A stretch of 64,000 nucleotides of DNA from Datura wrightii (lineage: Eukaryota > Streptophyta > Magnoliopsida > Solanales > Solanaceae), in the NCBI GenBank assembly GCA_035772735.1, contig JASDFA010000016.1:153896501-153960500 (forward strand), given 5' to 3'. Of this stretch, positions 47,632 through 59,359 are shown piece after piece. A program made the translations under genes and the position numbers. The notes below the pieces were generated by a model. The model was not told the origin of the DNA. It saw nothing but the letters and a program-made list of their open reading frames with translations, and made no database searches. Each line of letters opens with the position of its first letter. The first letter of the stretch is position 1.

Positions 47632-47665
47632 TTCTCCCCCCTTAAGAACATTCATCCTCGAATGT
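47632..47665 (-). promoter_or_regulatory. polypurine tract and pre-PPT hairpin (E)
   Basis: Minus strand: ACATTC, loop GAGGAT, GAATGT (47648-47665), then TCTTAAGGGGGGAGAAT at the LTR edge. Confidence 0.75.
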
Positions 47666-47891
47666 AAACTTCTATCTAGAGGACTTTTCAACTTGTCTCT
47701 AAGAAAATTTCGGCAGAGTCTCCCCTGTAATACGACTATCCCAAACACCTGAAACACAGAAAAGTCCAATACGGGTACTACACACAATACTTTAAGATCC
47801 ACTTGATAACTAAACATCAATCTCTCTCATTTACACATATACAACCATAAAGTACTGCATAAGTAATAATACGGACATACCTGTCGCCTGA

Positions 47892-49214
47892 CTAGGCCTG
47901 GAATAAGTGAGGATATCTAATCTTCATATCTTCCTCAGCCTCCCACGTCATCTCCTCTCGGTTCCTGTTACGCCACAACACCTTGACCGACGCAATATCC
48001 TTAGTTCTCAACCTACGAATTTGTCTGTCTAGGATAGCTACCGGAACCTCTTCATAGGCCAGCTCCTCCATAACCTGGATATCCTGGATTGGGACTGCTC
48101 TGGATGGGTGTCCTATGCATTTCCTCAGCATAGACACATGAAAGAGCGGATGAACGGATCCCAATTCTGGGGTCAAGTTCAACTTATATGCTACTCGGCC
48201 TATCCTTCGATGAATTTGATAAGGCCCAACAAATCTCAGACTGAGCTTACCTTTCTTGCCGAATCTCATCACCCCTTTCATTGGAGATACTTTCAAAAAT
48301 ACCCAGTCATTCACATCAAACTCCAGGTCTCTGCGTCGCACATCTGCATATTATTTCTGGCGGCTTTGTGCAGTCAGTAAGCATTCTCGGATAAGCTTTA
48401 CCTTTTCCTCTGACTGCTGAACAATGTCTGGCCCAACCAACGCTGATTCTCCTATTTCAAACCAACCAATCGGCGATCTGCATTTTCGCCCGTATAATGC
48501 CTCGAAAGGCGCCATCTGAATGGCCGAGTGATAGCTATTATTATAAGCAAATTCAATTAACGGCAAATGCTCATCCCAACTACCTCCAAAATCTAGCACA
48601 CACGCTCGCAGCATGTCCTCGAGCGTCTGAACAGTGCGCTCAGCCTGTCCATCTGTCTGAGGGTGGAATGTTGTGCTTAAATTAATCTGCGTCCCCAGAC
48701 CTCTTTGAAATGACTGACAAAATCTAGCTGTAAACTGTGCTCCTCTATCAGAGATAATGGATACTGGAACACCGTGTAACCTAACTATTTCTCTGATATA
48801 CAATTCGGCGTAATCTTCAGCAGAGAAAGTAGCTTTTACTGGCAGGAAATGGGCTGCTTTCGTCAGTCTGTCAACAATTACCCAAATTGAATCATGTCTA
48901 TGCCTGGTACGGGGTAATCTTGCTACAAAGTCCATGTTTACTGCTTCCCACTTCCAAAGAGGCACAACTATGTCCTGAGTCAACCCACCTAGTTTCTGGT
49001 GTTCCGCTTTTACCTGTTGGCAGTTAGGACACTGAGCTAAAAATTCGGCAATTTCTCTTTTTATTCCTGGCCACCAATAATTCTCCCAGACATCATGGTA
49101 CATTTTCGTCGCACCGGGGTGAAGAGAATAACGGGTGTAATGTACCTCATTCATAATCTGCTGGCGGAGCCCTGAAACATCTGGAACACATAGGCAACCT
49201 TTACATAACAGCAC
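47892..49214 (-). pseudogene. E integrase and chromodomain, one nonsense codon
   Basis: Integrase open for 287 codons: zinc region with HYTRYSLHPG, MYHD, then Cys62 and Cys65 (QCPNCQQ); catalytic Asp95 (NMDFV), Asp156 (ISDRGAQF) and Glu192 (DGQAERT), with exact D-35-E spacing. A TAA at 48351-48353 (QK stop YADVRRR) interrupts it, and the same frame goes on for 149 codons: DDWVFLKV-like region, RFVGPYQI, then a chromodomain ending TWEAEEDMKIRYPHLF. Apart from the stop all key residues are in place. The chromodomain is expected to target integration to heterochromatin. Confidence 0.9.
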
Positions 49215-49439
49215 TTCTTCCTTAGTTATCTAAAAATCTGGCCCTTTCCCTTGCTGAATTGTGCCCTTAAATTGGACCAGGTTAGGATCTTCATATTGTC
49301 GTTCCTTTACCTCCTCAACTAATGACGATACAGCAGTGTTTTGAATTACCGCTCTGTTGCCCTCTGTTTCTGCTACACGAACGTCTAGGCTAGCTAATTG
49401 ATGTATTTCTCGGACAAACTCCCGCTTCTCGGGCTACAA

Positions 49440-49838
49440 CTACGCCAAACTTCCCATTGATTTACGGCTGAGAGCATCTGCTACTACATTGACTTTTCCC
49501 GGATGATACAGAATGTCCACGTCATAATCTTTCAACAGCTCCAACCAGCGACGTTGCCGCAGATTCAACTCCCTCTGAGTGAAGATATACTGTAGGCTCT
49601 TGTGATTTGTAAAAATATCAACATGGACTCCATACAAGTAATGTCTCCACATTTTCAAGGCGTGGATCACTGCGGCTAACTCCAAGTCGTGGGTAGGGTA
49701 ATTCTTTTCGTGTTTCCTCAGCTGTCTGGAAGCATATGCAATCACTTTACCATGCTGCATCAACACACAATCTAACCCAACACCTGACGCGTTGCAATAC
49801 ACTAAATAACCCTCTATACCTTCCGGCAATGCTAGCAC
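49440..49838 (-). pseudogene. E RNase H with two catalytic Asp to Asn changes
   Basis: A 132-codon stretch in the pol frame between stops. It has YCNASGVG and TNHKSLQY where the family has Asp, so Asn16 and Asn78 replace catalytic aspartates; Glu53 (DLELAA) is kept. Both changes are C to T on the + strand, in CG and CTG contexts, as expected from deamination of methylated cytosine. A stop near 49437 and another near 49232 separate it from integrase. Confidence 0.85.
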
Positions 49839-49877
49839 TAGGGCGGAGGTTAATTTGTCTTTTAACTCCTGGAAGCT

Positions 49878-50875
49878 CTACTCACATGCCTCTGTCCATT
49901 GAAACTTTGCTGCTTTCTGTGTCAGTTTAGTCAGAGGTGCCGTTACAGTAGAGAATCCCTCAACAAACCTCCTGTAATAACCTACTAATCCCAGAAAACT
50001 ACGGACCTCAGTCGGAGTGGTAGGCCTAGGCCATGATTTGACTGCTTCTATCTTTTGCATGTCAACCTGTATACCAGCATCCGACACAATATGGCCTAAA
50101 AAGGCTACTGAATTAATCCAGAATTCACACTTAGAAAATTTAGCATATAACTGGCGGTCCCTGAGGATCTGGAGCACTGTCCGCAAATGAGTCCGATGAT
50201 CTGCTTCAGAGCGAGAATACACCAGAATGTCATCAATAAATACTATTACGAACAAGTCCAGGAAAGGTCTGAAAATACTATTCATCAGGTCCATGAATAT
50301 TGTCAGGGCATTCGTTAACCCAAAGGACATGACTAGAAATTCAAAATGTCCATATCGGGTCCTGAACGCTGTCTTAGGAATATCTCTTTCACGTACTCGA
50401 ACCTGGTAATATCCGAACCGCAAGTCAATCTTAGAAAAGTATTGGCCCCTTGTAGCTGATCAAACAAATCATCTATTCTGGGAAGGGGATACTTATTCTT
50501 CACTGTAACTTTGTTCAACTGCTGATAATCTATGCACATACGGAGCGAGCCATCTTTCTTCCTCACAAATAGAACCGGCGCACCCCATGGTGAAGTACTC
50601 GGCCTGATGAAACCTTTATCTAGCAAATCTTTCAACTGCTCCTTCAACTCTCTGAGTTCTGCAGGAGCCATACGATAGGGAGGAATCGATATAGGCTGAG
50701 TGCCTGGTAATAAATCAACAGCAAAATCTATTTCCCTCTCTGGGGGAATACCAGGTAACTCATCTGGAAACACATCAGGGAACTCGTTCACCACTGGAAT
50801 AGACTGGGGTGTCGGAGATTCTGCTCGGACATCCTGAACCCTGACTAGGTGGTAGATACATCCCTTAGTTATCAA
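49878..50875 (-). pseudogene. E reverse transcriptase, one frameshift
   Basis: First part 50450-50875 (FPDVFPDELPGIPPERE leader, GFIRPSTSPWGAPVLFVRKKDGS, IDYQQLNKV, FDQLQGA). One base is missing near 50440, and the second part 49878-50423 carries FGYYQVRV, GHFEFLVMSFGLTNA and catalytic FIDDILVYS (about 50229-50240), then FLGLVGYYRRFVEGFS. It ends at a stop after TEACE. Confidence 0.88.
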
Positions 50876-51289
50876 TTTCCTCGCCTGAAGGTAGGAAATA
50901 AACCTACCTTTTGGAGTAGCTGTACTGCCTTTCTACTCTCGCACTGGCTCTTCTGGAAAGTGGAATCGGACTGTCTTGGTCCAACACTCTATGTTAGCAT
51001 AGCATGGCACCAACCAATCCATACCCATAATGGCATCGAAATCAATCATTTCTAACTCTACCAGATCTACTGTAGTTTGGCGATCAGCAACCTCTACTGT
51101 ACACCCTCAATAAATTCTACTAGCTATAATGAAGTCACCGACGGGTGTAGATACCGAAAAGGGTTGTTGAAGCAACTCTGGTGCAGCACTAAACTTTTGA
51201 GCCACAAATGGAGTAATGTAGGACAAAGTAGATCCTGGATCAATCAATACATAAGCAGGGTGTGAGCAGATAGTTATCATACCTGTCAC
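50876..51289 (-). pseudogene. E protease region
   Basis: Aspartic protease with active-site DPGSTLSY (about 51220-51245), in frame with gag and with the RT leader, but cut by stops near 51107 and 50935. Downstream words AIMGMDWLVP and PKGRFISYLQ are visible. It would process the gag-pol polyprotein. Confidence 0.8.
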
Positions 51290-51313
51290 AAAATCAGGTG
51301 ACGCTTCTGAATC

Positions 51314-52675
51314 CTACCTCCCTGGTAACGCATACGTGCGGCTTGGACCCGCACCTACACTGGAGGCCCCTGATCTGCCCCGACCCCTGCCTGCCGACAC
51401 TGAGCGCCTGCGCCCTGCCGAGGATGCTGTAGCTCGTGACCCTGCGGATGTCCTGTCCTGTCTATCCCGATCCTCCTGACCTCTGGCTGGGCAATCTCTC
51501 ATCAGATGGCCCTCTTGGCCACAAATATAACATCTGGTGGAGCCATACCTGCATGCTCCAGAATGGCGTCGGCTGCATATAGGGCAAAGTGGTAGGGTAT
51601 ACCTACTCTGCTCCGCCCTCCTGTGTAATGGTAAATCTGCAATCTGCGAGCCTCTGTCGGTCTCTAACTACCCCCTGCGGCTAAATCTACCCCTCTGCGG
51701 CTGTGGTCGAGGCGGGGGCCTGGGCGGCCTATCTAACAATCGTGGCCTAGGTCCTCCCCGAGCCTCCCTCTGTAACTGAACTGGCCTATCCCTGTGGCAC
51801 TGTTCATGATTGGTCCTCCTGATCTCCCGATGCCGCTGCCTGATGCCCTCAGTATTCTGGGCAAATGCCTGAACTCAGGTAATATCCATGTCCTCTCACA
51901 GTGTGGCCGTAATACAAGTCTCAACATATTCTGGATTCAACCCCATGATAAAGCGGTGTACTCTGGATGCCATGGTATCAACAAAGGCCGGTGCGTACCG
52001 GGCCAAATTATCAAACCGCAAGGCGTATTCCCGAACACTCACGGCCCCCTGCTCTAGATGTAGAAAGTGGTCCACCCGGGCCTGTCGAATCTCCCATGGA
52101 AAATAGTGATCCAGAAAAGCTCCTGAGAAGCTGGACCAGGTCGGAGGGGAAGCATCTCTCCCTCGGGACCTTTCCCATCTTTCATACCACAATACGACGA
52201 TGTCCCGTAACCGGAATGCTGCCAACTCAATCGATTCTGTAGGTGTGGCATGCATAACCCTAAATATTCTCTGCATCTGATCTAGAAAATCCTGAGGGTC
52301 CTCTGTCCGATCCGTACCTGTAAACTGTAGGGGATTCAGAGCCAAGAACTCTCGGACCCTCGAACTACCGGGCCCTCCTGACGACTCCACAACTGTAGAC
52401 GGCACCGGCTGACGCTGAGCAGCCATCATCTGTGCTAACATGACTACTGCACTCCTAACCTCCTGGTCGGAAGGTATCGGTATAGGGGCTGCTGGAGGTG
52501 GTATCGCCCCAATTGGCTCATGGTGTGGTGGAGACTGCTGAGAAGGCTGGGACGATGCCTCTGTAGTGCCCTCTGATCGGGCTGTTTCTAAACGAGGGTG
52601 AGGCATCCTGCTGGTGCCTTCCCCTACTGCAATATCTAAGCTCCGGCTTGTGATAGGATGTCGCTGGTCTGACAT
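51314..52675 (-). pseudogene. E gag
   Basis: Minus-strand ATG at 52675, MSDQRHPIT. Residues 1-259 are open: a proline/serine-rich start, then the retrotransposon gag domain (FLDQMQRIFRVM, LRDIVVLWYERW, FLDHYFPWEIRQARVDHF, LEQGAVSVREYAL). A stop near 51898 and others follow. In the same frame at about 51490-51535 is an intact zinc knuckle CYICGQEGHLMRDC, then an Arg/Ser/Gly-rich end. Same frame as protease, as in Tekay elements, where gag and pol form one ORF. Confidence 0.88.
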
Positions 52676-52870
52676 TATCTGTAACCAAAGAATACAGTAA
52701 GCTCTAGGGACTCAACCATATGCTGTACCGCTCTACAGCACGACTGAATAAGAATAAAAAGCAACCATCCTATCATGCCTTGTAGCCTCCTACCCATAGT
52801 ATGTGGTGCACAACACATCCATGGGCAGGACTCTACTTAGCAAGGCTTGCAGACTCCTTGAGATATGACC

Positions 52871-52883
52871 TGCTCTGATACCA
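52871..52883 (-). other. primer binding site, tRNA-iMet (E)
   Basis: TGCTCTGATACCA, complement of TGGTATCAGAGCA, four bases inside the 5' LTR edge. Confidence 0.9.
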
Positions 52884-52887
52884 AGTT

Positions 52888-55447
52888 TGTCACGCCCCGC
52901 CTTGGGGGGGGGTATGACTGGCACCTGGTGCCCTAGTAGGACCTAGACTGCTAACCGGTGAGCCTAAGCACATCTGGTGCCTGGCTAGCTCTAACTCAGG
53001 TTCAAGGAATCAACGGGCTATATAACAGCTGTAAATACAGCATCCAGCCGACTAGGCCTATAGCCACCTGTACCATAACGACAGCTAACCAGAATCATGT
53101 CAATATAAGGGAGCCTATGCGGGCCGACAAGGCCACCATGCTGTCTAGTTAACTCTAAATCAATATAACAAATGCTGAACATCTACATGACCGGCAAGGT
53201 CACCACTACTGACTGGATAAGGCCTCACACGGCCAACATAAACAACTAAACATACGCATGGCCCCACACGACCGACACAGCTAAACATAGGGAAATATAT
53301 ACAAACTATAAGCCTCTAAGAATACTGATAAGATGGTTGGGATAGGGCCCCGACCTACCCATGCTGTACACCAAAAGAAAAAGGGATAAACCTCTAGCTA
53401 TCTAGCTCCGAATGACTGGAGCTGATGACCCTTTGAGCTGGCTGGAATCACGAGGTATCGGCCCCTCGTCTATGAGTACCTGTAGGCAAGTAATGCAGCA
53501 CCACCAAAGGGCGTCAGTACCATTGGTACTGAGTATGTAAAACAATAACAGAAAAACATCTGAAAAACAATAATAAAACTGATGGAATTGAAATAGGAAG
53601 GAATAGACTAAACTGACTGAAAATGTAAAGCTAAGCTTACTCTTAACCATGCTGGAAGGAGTAGGGGTCATACCTGGATATGTATCGCTCTATTGTCGGT
53701 CTACTCGTATCTAGTATAACATGGCATAACATAACAGAACATAGCATAGCACACACAAACCTTACCCGGCCCCCATAAGCCGGGAGGTACAATCAACACG
53801 CAATCTATACCCCTACCCCAGTCGTCCCATCTCCTATAATAACTATAAGCATCCTGCCGATCCCTTGGGTATGCACTTGGGCTCACTGAGCCCCTGTCTA
53901 TAACTGTACGTGAGTCCGGAGGACTCCTGAATCAACACCCCGGGTGTACCCGCTCGATGGGGGTGTATAAAGGCCGACCAAGGCACAATATGGCGAAACT
54001 AGCATCCCATCTTTGTCCCCTGTGGGACGGCATGCCACTCCGTAGAGCGACGCACCCTCATCCTCTGGCGGACGAGTCGATACAGCTATTAACCCTGGGG
54101 CGGTCATGAATGCTAGGTAATCCATCCCAAGACAATACAGTGGTCTCAACTGGTAATACTAACTGCGTATACCGCATGCTGAAGCTAGTGATGATAATGT
54201 ATCTGTACATGCTATATGCTGGCTAGTAATAGTGATATATATGTATTTAATACATGCTGGGACAGATAATGGTATATGTATATAATCATGTTGTCATACT
54301 GTGCTGAGTCTAATGTTGAACAAGATATAGTTTTTCTGCTGGGAATCATGCTGTGTAACTGAGTTTCATAGTAACATGGTTTACTATTTATAACATGCTT
54401 TCTAAACTTCATTTTAATCTACCATTCTACTTCTGAGATACCTTACAGATACTTATATTACTTTACTAAGTTCCAACTAAATACGATAATATCCTAACAT
54501 ACTTCACTAGATCACATGTTGGGCATGCTATACAGGTCCTAACACTTTATATTAGAATTTATACCATGCTAGCAAGTTTCACGCTATATACGATATGATG
54601 TTTTCAATATCATGCTAATATTCATACTAAACATAACCCACGACTTCTGAAACATTCTACTGGCCTTTGAACTATCTTACTACTCCGCGACTACTAACTT
54701 GCCGAGGAAACTAGCTTTACATACCTTCGCTTCTGATTTCCCGACTAACTGGCGTAGCTCGGTCAGTATTTTCGCTATTTCTCCCAACTGCATTCGTATA
54801 TATGTCAATTAGCACTAAATACAGCACTATTATGAAAGACAACGTTACTTTCAATATAATTATAGCCTAAACTTAGGCCTATCGAAAGACGGTCGAAAAC
54901 TTGCTATTTTCCAGAAGTCCAGAAGGGAGAAGTATTCACTTCACATCTAGGAATACATAGACACTAGTTTGGAGCAATTCTACTTACCTTAGTCCGGTAG
55001 CTCGACGATTCGTCAGCCGTATTTCACGAAACAAAATCCGTAGGAATGCTCCCTGCTGCTAAATACCTCGGTACCTGAGGTTTATTTGAATTTAGACTAC
55101 ATTTGGCAGCGTAATCAGACAATAATATATAACCCTCTTCATCTCTCTCTCTGTTTTCCATGAATTCTCTAGAAATTATAATGAATAATTTGATTTAAAA
55201 CCAAAGTGGGGCTTTATATACTTGGGCCTGGACAGGCCCAACGTTTCACGGAGCCAACGCGGTGACCCCGCCTCCGTGACACGCTGCCATCGTGGAGGGG
55301 TTCTGCCCCGGCTCCTTCCACGATGGTTCGACAAGCTACTCGTCTCATCCTTTGCCAAGCCTTTCTCTAGCATGTATGGTTTTCAAATATGCTTAACCAA
55401 CGCGCGAATAGGCCATCTAGGTGCCGGGAATCTTACGGCGTGTAACA
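52888..55447 (-). repeat. E 5' LTR
   Basis: TGTCACGCCCCGCC to GGCGTGTAACA, 2560 bp, closely matching 45076-47631. The target duplication AAATC follows. Confidence 0.92.
55211..55326 (-). promoter_or_regulatory. E LTR TATA box and U3 palindromes
   Basis: TATATAAAGC on the minus strand (55211-55220). Upstream of it on that strand are GGGCCTG-GA-CAGGCCC, the TTTCACGGAG/CTCCGTGACA pair, and a perfect 10-bp pair CCATCGTGGA (55287-55296) with TCCACGATGG (55317-55326). The words CACGCTGCCATCG and TTCTGCC are shared with LTR A2 of the unrelated Athila-like lineage. Confidence 0.65.
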
Positions 55448-55452
55448 AAATC

Positions 55453-56649
55453 CTAGATGTAGTTGCACTTCAAACATGATTTTAGGCTTTCTATTTCTAG
55501 TCACTTCACCCAAAATGACCTCCTTAAACATCTTCCTTTGCTAGCCAATATTGAGCCTTTGAACCTTTTTCTTGGAAACCACATTACAAGCTCAAGACCG
55601 TTTTAAATCCTCTTCTTTTGCACCCATCCTCCCTAGTTTCTAGTGGTGAAAGAATGAAAAATGGGTCTTCAAGCCCAAGAAATAGGGAGAGATAAGGGAA
55701 TGAGTGGAAATGAGGCAAAACCCTAAGTTTGGGAGTTTACAAGAAAAGGGAAAAATATGAGAGCTTCAAAGTGAGGTAGCACCAAATTGTGATTAAAATG
55801 AATTAATTGGTTGGTTGAAGAACCTTGAATCATTTAAAGAGAAAGAATAGTTTAAAGGTGTTACCTCTTGATTAAATGAGGCATAATGTGAAATCCAAAG
55901 GAGTTATAGGGGTGTCTCTTTCTAAACAAAATAAGAAAAAATGATGAACAAATAAAGATAAGAAAGTGATTTTAATAGACAGAAGAGATATTGCAAGTGT
56001 TAAAAAAAAAGGCATTAGGGACGTTCTGACCACTAGAACTCATTTTTCATCCTACCTCAACCCCTAGCCTTTATTATGATCCCCAAGTCCTAATCGATTT
56101 TGAGTGTAGCAACTCTACATTAGTGGTGAGTTACACGAAGGGCAAGAATATGGGTCAAGTTGTGTGTATGGAGAATTTCTTTGTGAGAGTGAGCGTTATT
56201 GTCTTATTCTATAATCCATGGTTTGTGCATTTCTTGATGATAAAAAGGGATTTTCTCTTCTCGTGAGTAGCATCACCCGCTTGGAGAACATGCTTGTATT
56301 GGTGTAAAGATGTGATTGGGACATGACTGTTGTGAGCTTCAAGGCAAGCTTTGATGTAAATTTTAAATAATTTGAGATGCTATGTGTTCTTATTTTTATA
56401 AACCGTGCCCTTGTTTTGAAGAATGAAAACATTTGTGAATCATGCCTATTTATTGTGGTTACCTCTTGATACTTTTGCATATTTTGTGGAGTCTCTTCTC
56501 TTTTGCTTGAGTCGGTACGCGTTTTTGGGTTGTCTTAGGCTCAGTGGTCCTTGGTGCATAGACTCATATGGCATAACATGATGTTCCATTTGCTCAGTTG
56601 TAAAGAATTTCATTAGTTGAGGACAAGTGATGGTTCAAGTTTTGGGGTT
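55453..56649 (+). other. D1 non-coding tail after E
   Basis: Continues the D tail at CTAGATGTAGTTGCACTTC. No credible ORF. It has parts alignable with the tails of A and B (agtg-rich spacer, TTGAGGACAAG at 56617) and ends in AAGTTTTGGGGTT, a purine-rich tract at the LTR edge. Confidence 0.65.
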
Positions 56650-58277
56650 TGATGAGTTGGTAATTTACCAACACATTAGGTTCTTATGCCCATTTGTCAT
56701 GTTTTTGCCCATAATTTGCCTTGTTTTGAGTTCATAATCCTTATGAAGTGTATGAATTCATGTTTTCATGTATCTTGTAAGCTAACAAATATTTCTAGAT
56801 GTTTTGAGCGGGAAACCAAGGAAAATAGACCCAAAAATGACCCAAGGTTTGAAGAAAGAAGAGTTCGCGAAAGTCGGCTTGAAGCTATGGCTGTCGTGGC
56901 ACGGCAACACTTTTACTTTAGAGAAATATGCACCAAAATTGGTGCTATGGATGGCATGGGGTTCTAGGTCCCTGACTTCGGAGATGAGAATTTGACTAAC
57001 ACCTTGGAGAGATGAGAGGCATGGAGCCTCAGAAGCATCTCAAGCTTAGAAAAGTTTTCCAACATTTAGGTTCTATAGATGGAATAGGGCACTAGAAGGG
57101 TCCTAAAGCTCAGAAATTTGACTAACACTCTGGTGCTACGGATGGAGAGGGGTGTCATAGGTGTTTAGAAGTGTAGAAATTTGGATAACACCTTGGTGCT
57201 ATGGCTAGAGTAGGGCGCTCGGAGCTAAACTTCAGAGGAAAATTGAGCCAGACTTGGGGCTATGGAGGGCGCGATACACTAGATCCTATACTAGATGAAT
57301 TTTGCTAATTTTAAAGCTAAATACTTGAGGGAAAAAGTGTCATTTGAGGGCTCCCCTATAAATATAACATCTAGGTCATTTTAGCATATCTTACATCATT
57401 TTGTTTGATCGTAGAAGGTTGTAAACAAAGTTCTGAAGGAGAGACAAGTTCCTACTTAGATTTCTTGTTTTCTTTATGATTTTACTTTGAATGATGATGT
57501 TTTCTTTGTTTTTATACTTTTCTATGAGTGGCTAAGCACCTATTCTAGGGTTCTCGCCATAGTTGATGGTTGACGTTTGAAAGACTGGTCATTTCTAGTT
57601 TTGATTCTTCGTTAGAGGTTATTTACCATTTACTTATTTTTATTGCTTATTCACTTGAATGATCACCTTATGATTAAATCTGTTGGCTTTTGGTTAAACT
57701 TGGGAAAGGAAACTGAAAGGGTTAAAAGTAAATGTAAAATAGGAATTCGAAGATCCTTTGGCCCATTGGTTGAATATTAGAAGTTGTTCTTGAGGATCGG
57801 GATATACCCTTCAACCCTGTTTAGTTGATATACTAGTAGGCATAACCATCATTCTATGTTTCTCCTGCGACCATAGAGATAGAGGTGTTAGAGTTCATGA
57901 GATAGTTCTTCAATACTCGGGAGAGTGGAAAGACATGGGATAGTAACTTGCAACTAGCAACTTTAGAAAGAATCAATCTAGTGTAATCACATCTTGAAAA
58001 CTCAACCTGAAGTGAAAATGTCATTTCCCTAGATTTTCATCATCATTTGAAGTATAAACAAGTTTGCAACAATCTTTAGCTAATTTTACATTTCAAGTTT
58101 TTAGTAGTTAATTCTCCAATCCATTCCCCATTTTTATCTGTTTTGTTAGAATAGCAAAATAAAGAAGTAACCTTAAAATGATTTATCTGACAAGTATCTG
58201 ATGGATCGATAATTATAACTTCACTATCCTATATTACTTAACGACTATGCGCGCATGCGTGTGCTTGGGCAACATCA
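56650..58277 (+). repeat. LTR of D (shared by D1 and D2)
   Basis: Begins TGATGAGTTGG, ends GGGCAACATCA, 1628 bp. It has TATAAATATA at 57357-57366 downstream of tandem repeats. A tRNA-Asp primer site follows. A diverged copy of its last 137 bases lies at 61275-61411. Confidence 0.8.
56941..57300 (+). repeat. about 63-bp tandem repeats in U3 of D
   Basis: The phrase GGTGCTATGGATGG and variants recur near 56941, 57069, 57132, 57195 and 57255, with a weaker copy near 57005, each often preceded by TTTGACTAACACYTTG. This block occupies the same place, upstream of the TATA box, as the palindromes in other LTRs. Confidence 0.7.
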
Positions 58278-58283
58278 AGTTTT

Positions 58284-58301
58284 TGGCGTTGTTATCGAAG
58301 A
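58284..58301 (+). other. primer binding site of D2, decayed
   Basis: TGGCGTTGTTATCGAAGA, tRNA-Asp type with several C to T or G to A changes. Confidence 0.7.
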
Positions 58302-58392
58302 CTTAAAGATTGATTGATCATTTGTATGTTAGAATTTTTATTCTGCTATTTTGTATTTTACATTTTTGTTTTTTGGGTTGTGAATTTTACTG

Positions 58393-59330
58393 GTGTTGTG
58401 TGCTCAGTGTACGCCATCTACGAGAAGTCAAGAACCACTTTTGGCTTCTTTTGATCCAAAAATTGTTAGAACCTTTCAAAGGTTAACCATGGAGAATAAT
58501 GAGCAAGCACAAGGCAACAACCAGGAAAGGGTTCTACTGTTGAATCTTGCTAGGCCGAAATCAGAGAACTCTTCTAAACAGATCATCAAGCTGGCCATCA
58601 CTGGAAACATTGAACTGAAGGAAGGGACCATATGGTTGGTCCAAAACACTTGCTAATATCAGGGCAAGTCGCACGAGGATCCTCACAACATCTGATGATG
58701 TTCGTGGAGCTGAGTGAGAACTTTCACTATTAGAACGTGTCAGATGAGAATCTTAAGCTCACGTTGTTTTCGTTCTTGTTAATTAGCGAGGCCAAGGAGT
58801 GGCTTCAAAAGCAGAAAGCAGGTTCCATCACCACTTGGGAGGGTCTTTCCAACAAATTCATCAACAGGTTCTTCTCTTCAACGAGGACAAAAGAGTTGAC
58901 AGGGAAGATCTATAGTTTTTTGTAGAGAGAGGGTGAGACCTCAGCTCTATCTTGAAAATGATACAAGGCTACTTGAGAGATTTCCCACACCACATGCAGT
59001 CAAAGGAGATTATCAGACACAATTTTATACAAGGGCTAAAGACAAAGTTAAAAATCTTTCTTGACATCTAAGAGCTATGATGAAATGGAAGCTCTTTTAA
59101 ACCTCATGTTAGCGGGAAGTCAAGATTATCAGGACTCAGGTAGAGGGTTCAGAGCAACAAAGGTGCCAGGAATGATCGAAGTAGATGGTGTGGCGGTAAT
59201 TCAAGTAGATATAAGCCAGCTGGTGAATGTGAGTAGCAATCTTGTGACCACACCAGAAGGAAGTCGAGTTCAGCAGGTCCATCAGGTCCAGACTCCACCA
59301 CCATCGTGTTAGATGTATGGAGAAGGCCAC
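58393..59330 (+). pseudogene. D2 gag remains
   Basis: Fragments in different frames: MENNEQAQGNNQER (from 58480), the capsid-like part NLKLTLFSFLLISEAKEWL and SNKFINRFF (58737-58925) that matches gag of A (LTLFPFSLLGEAKRWL), and a later part SYDEMEALLNLMLAGS (59061 on). Stops at 58656 and 58923 and frame changes break it. An AT microsatellite follows. No protease, RT or integrase is found before the post-pol hairpins, so pol has been lost. Confidence 0.7.
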
Positions 59331-59357
59331 GCCCTTTCAGGTTTTCTACTAAACCCA

Positions 59358-59359
<2 letters not shown>

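Larger units (their letters stand above)
45076..55447 (-). mobile_element. Tekay-like chromovirus E, complete structure, minus strand
   Basis: Two LTRs of about 2556 and 2560 bp (45076-47631, 52888-55447) with a 5256-bp internal region and exact target duplication AAATC (45071-45075, 55448-55452). Gag, protease, RT, RNase H, integrase and chromodomain follow in order on the minus strand. Coding sequence from 52675 to 47892 is in one frame except for a single frame change near 50440 and several nonsense codons. It is not functional but is the best-preserved element of the window. Confidence 0.92.
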
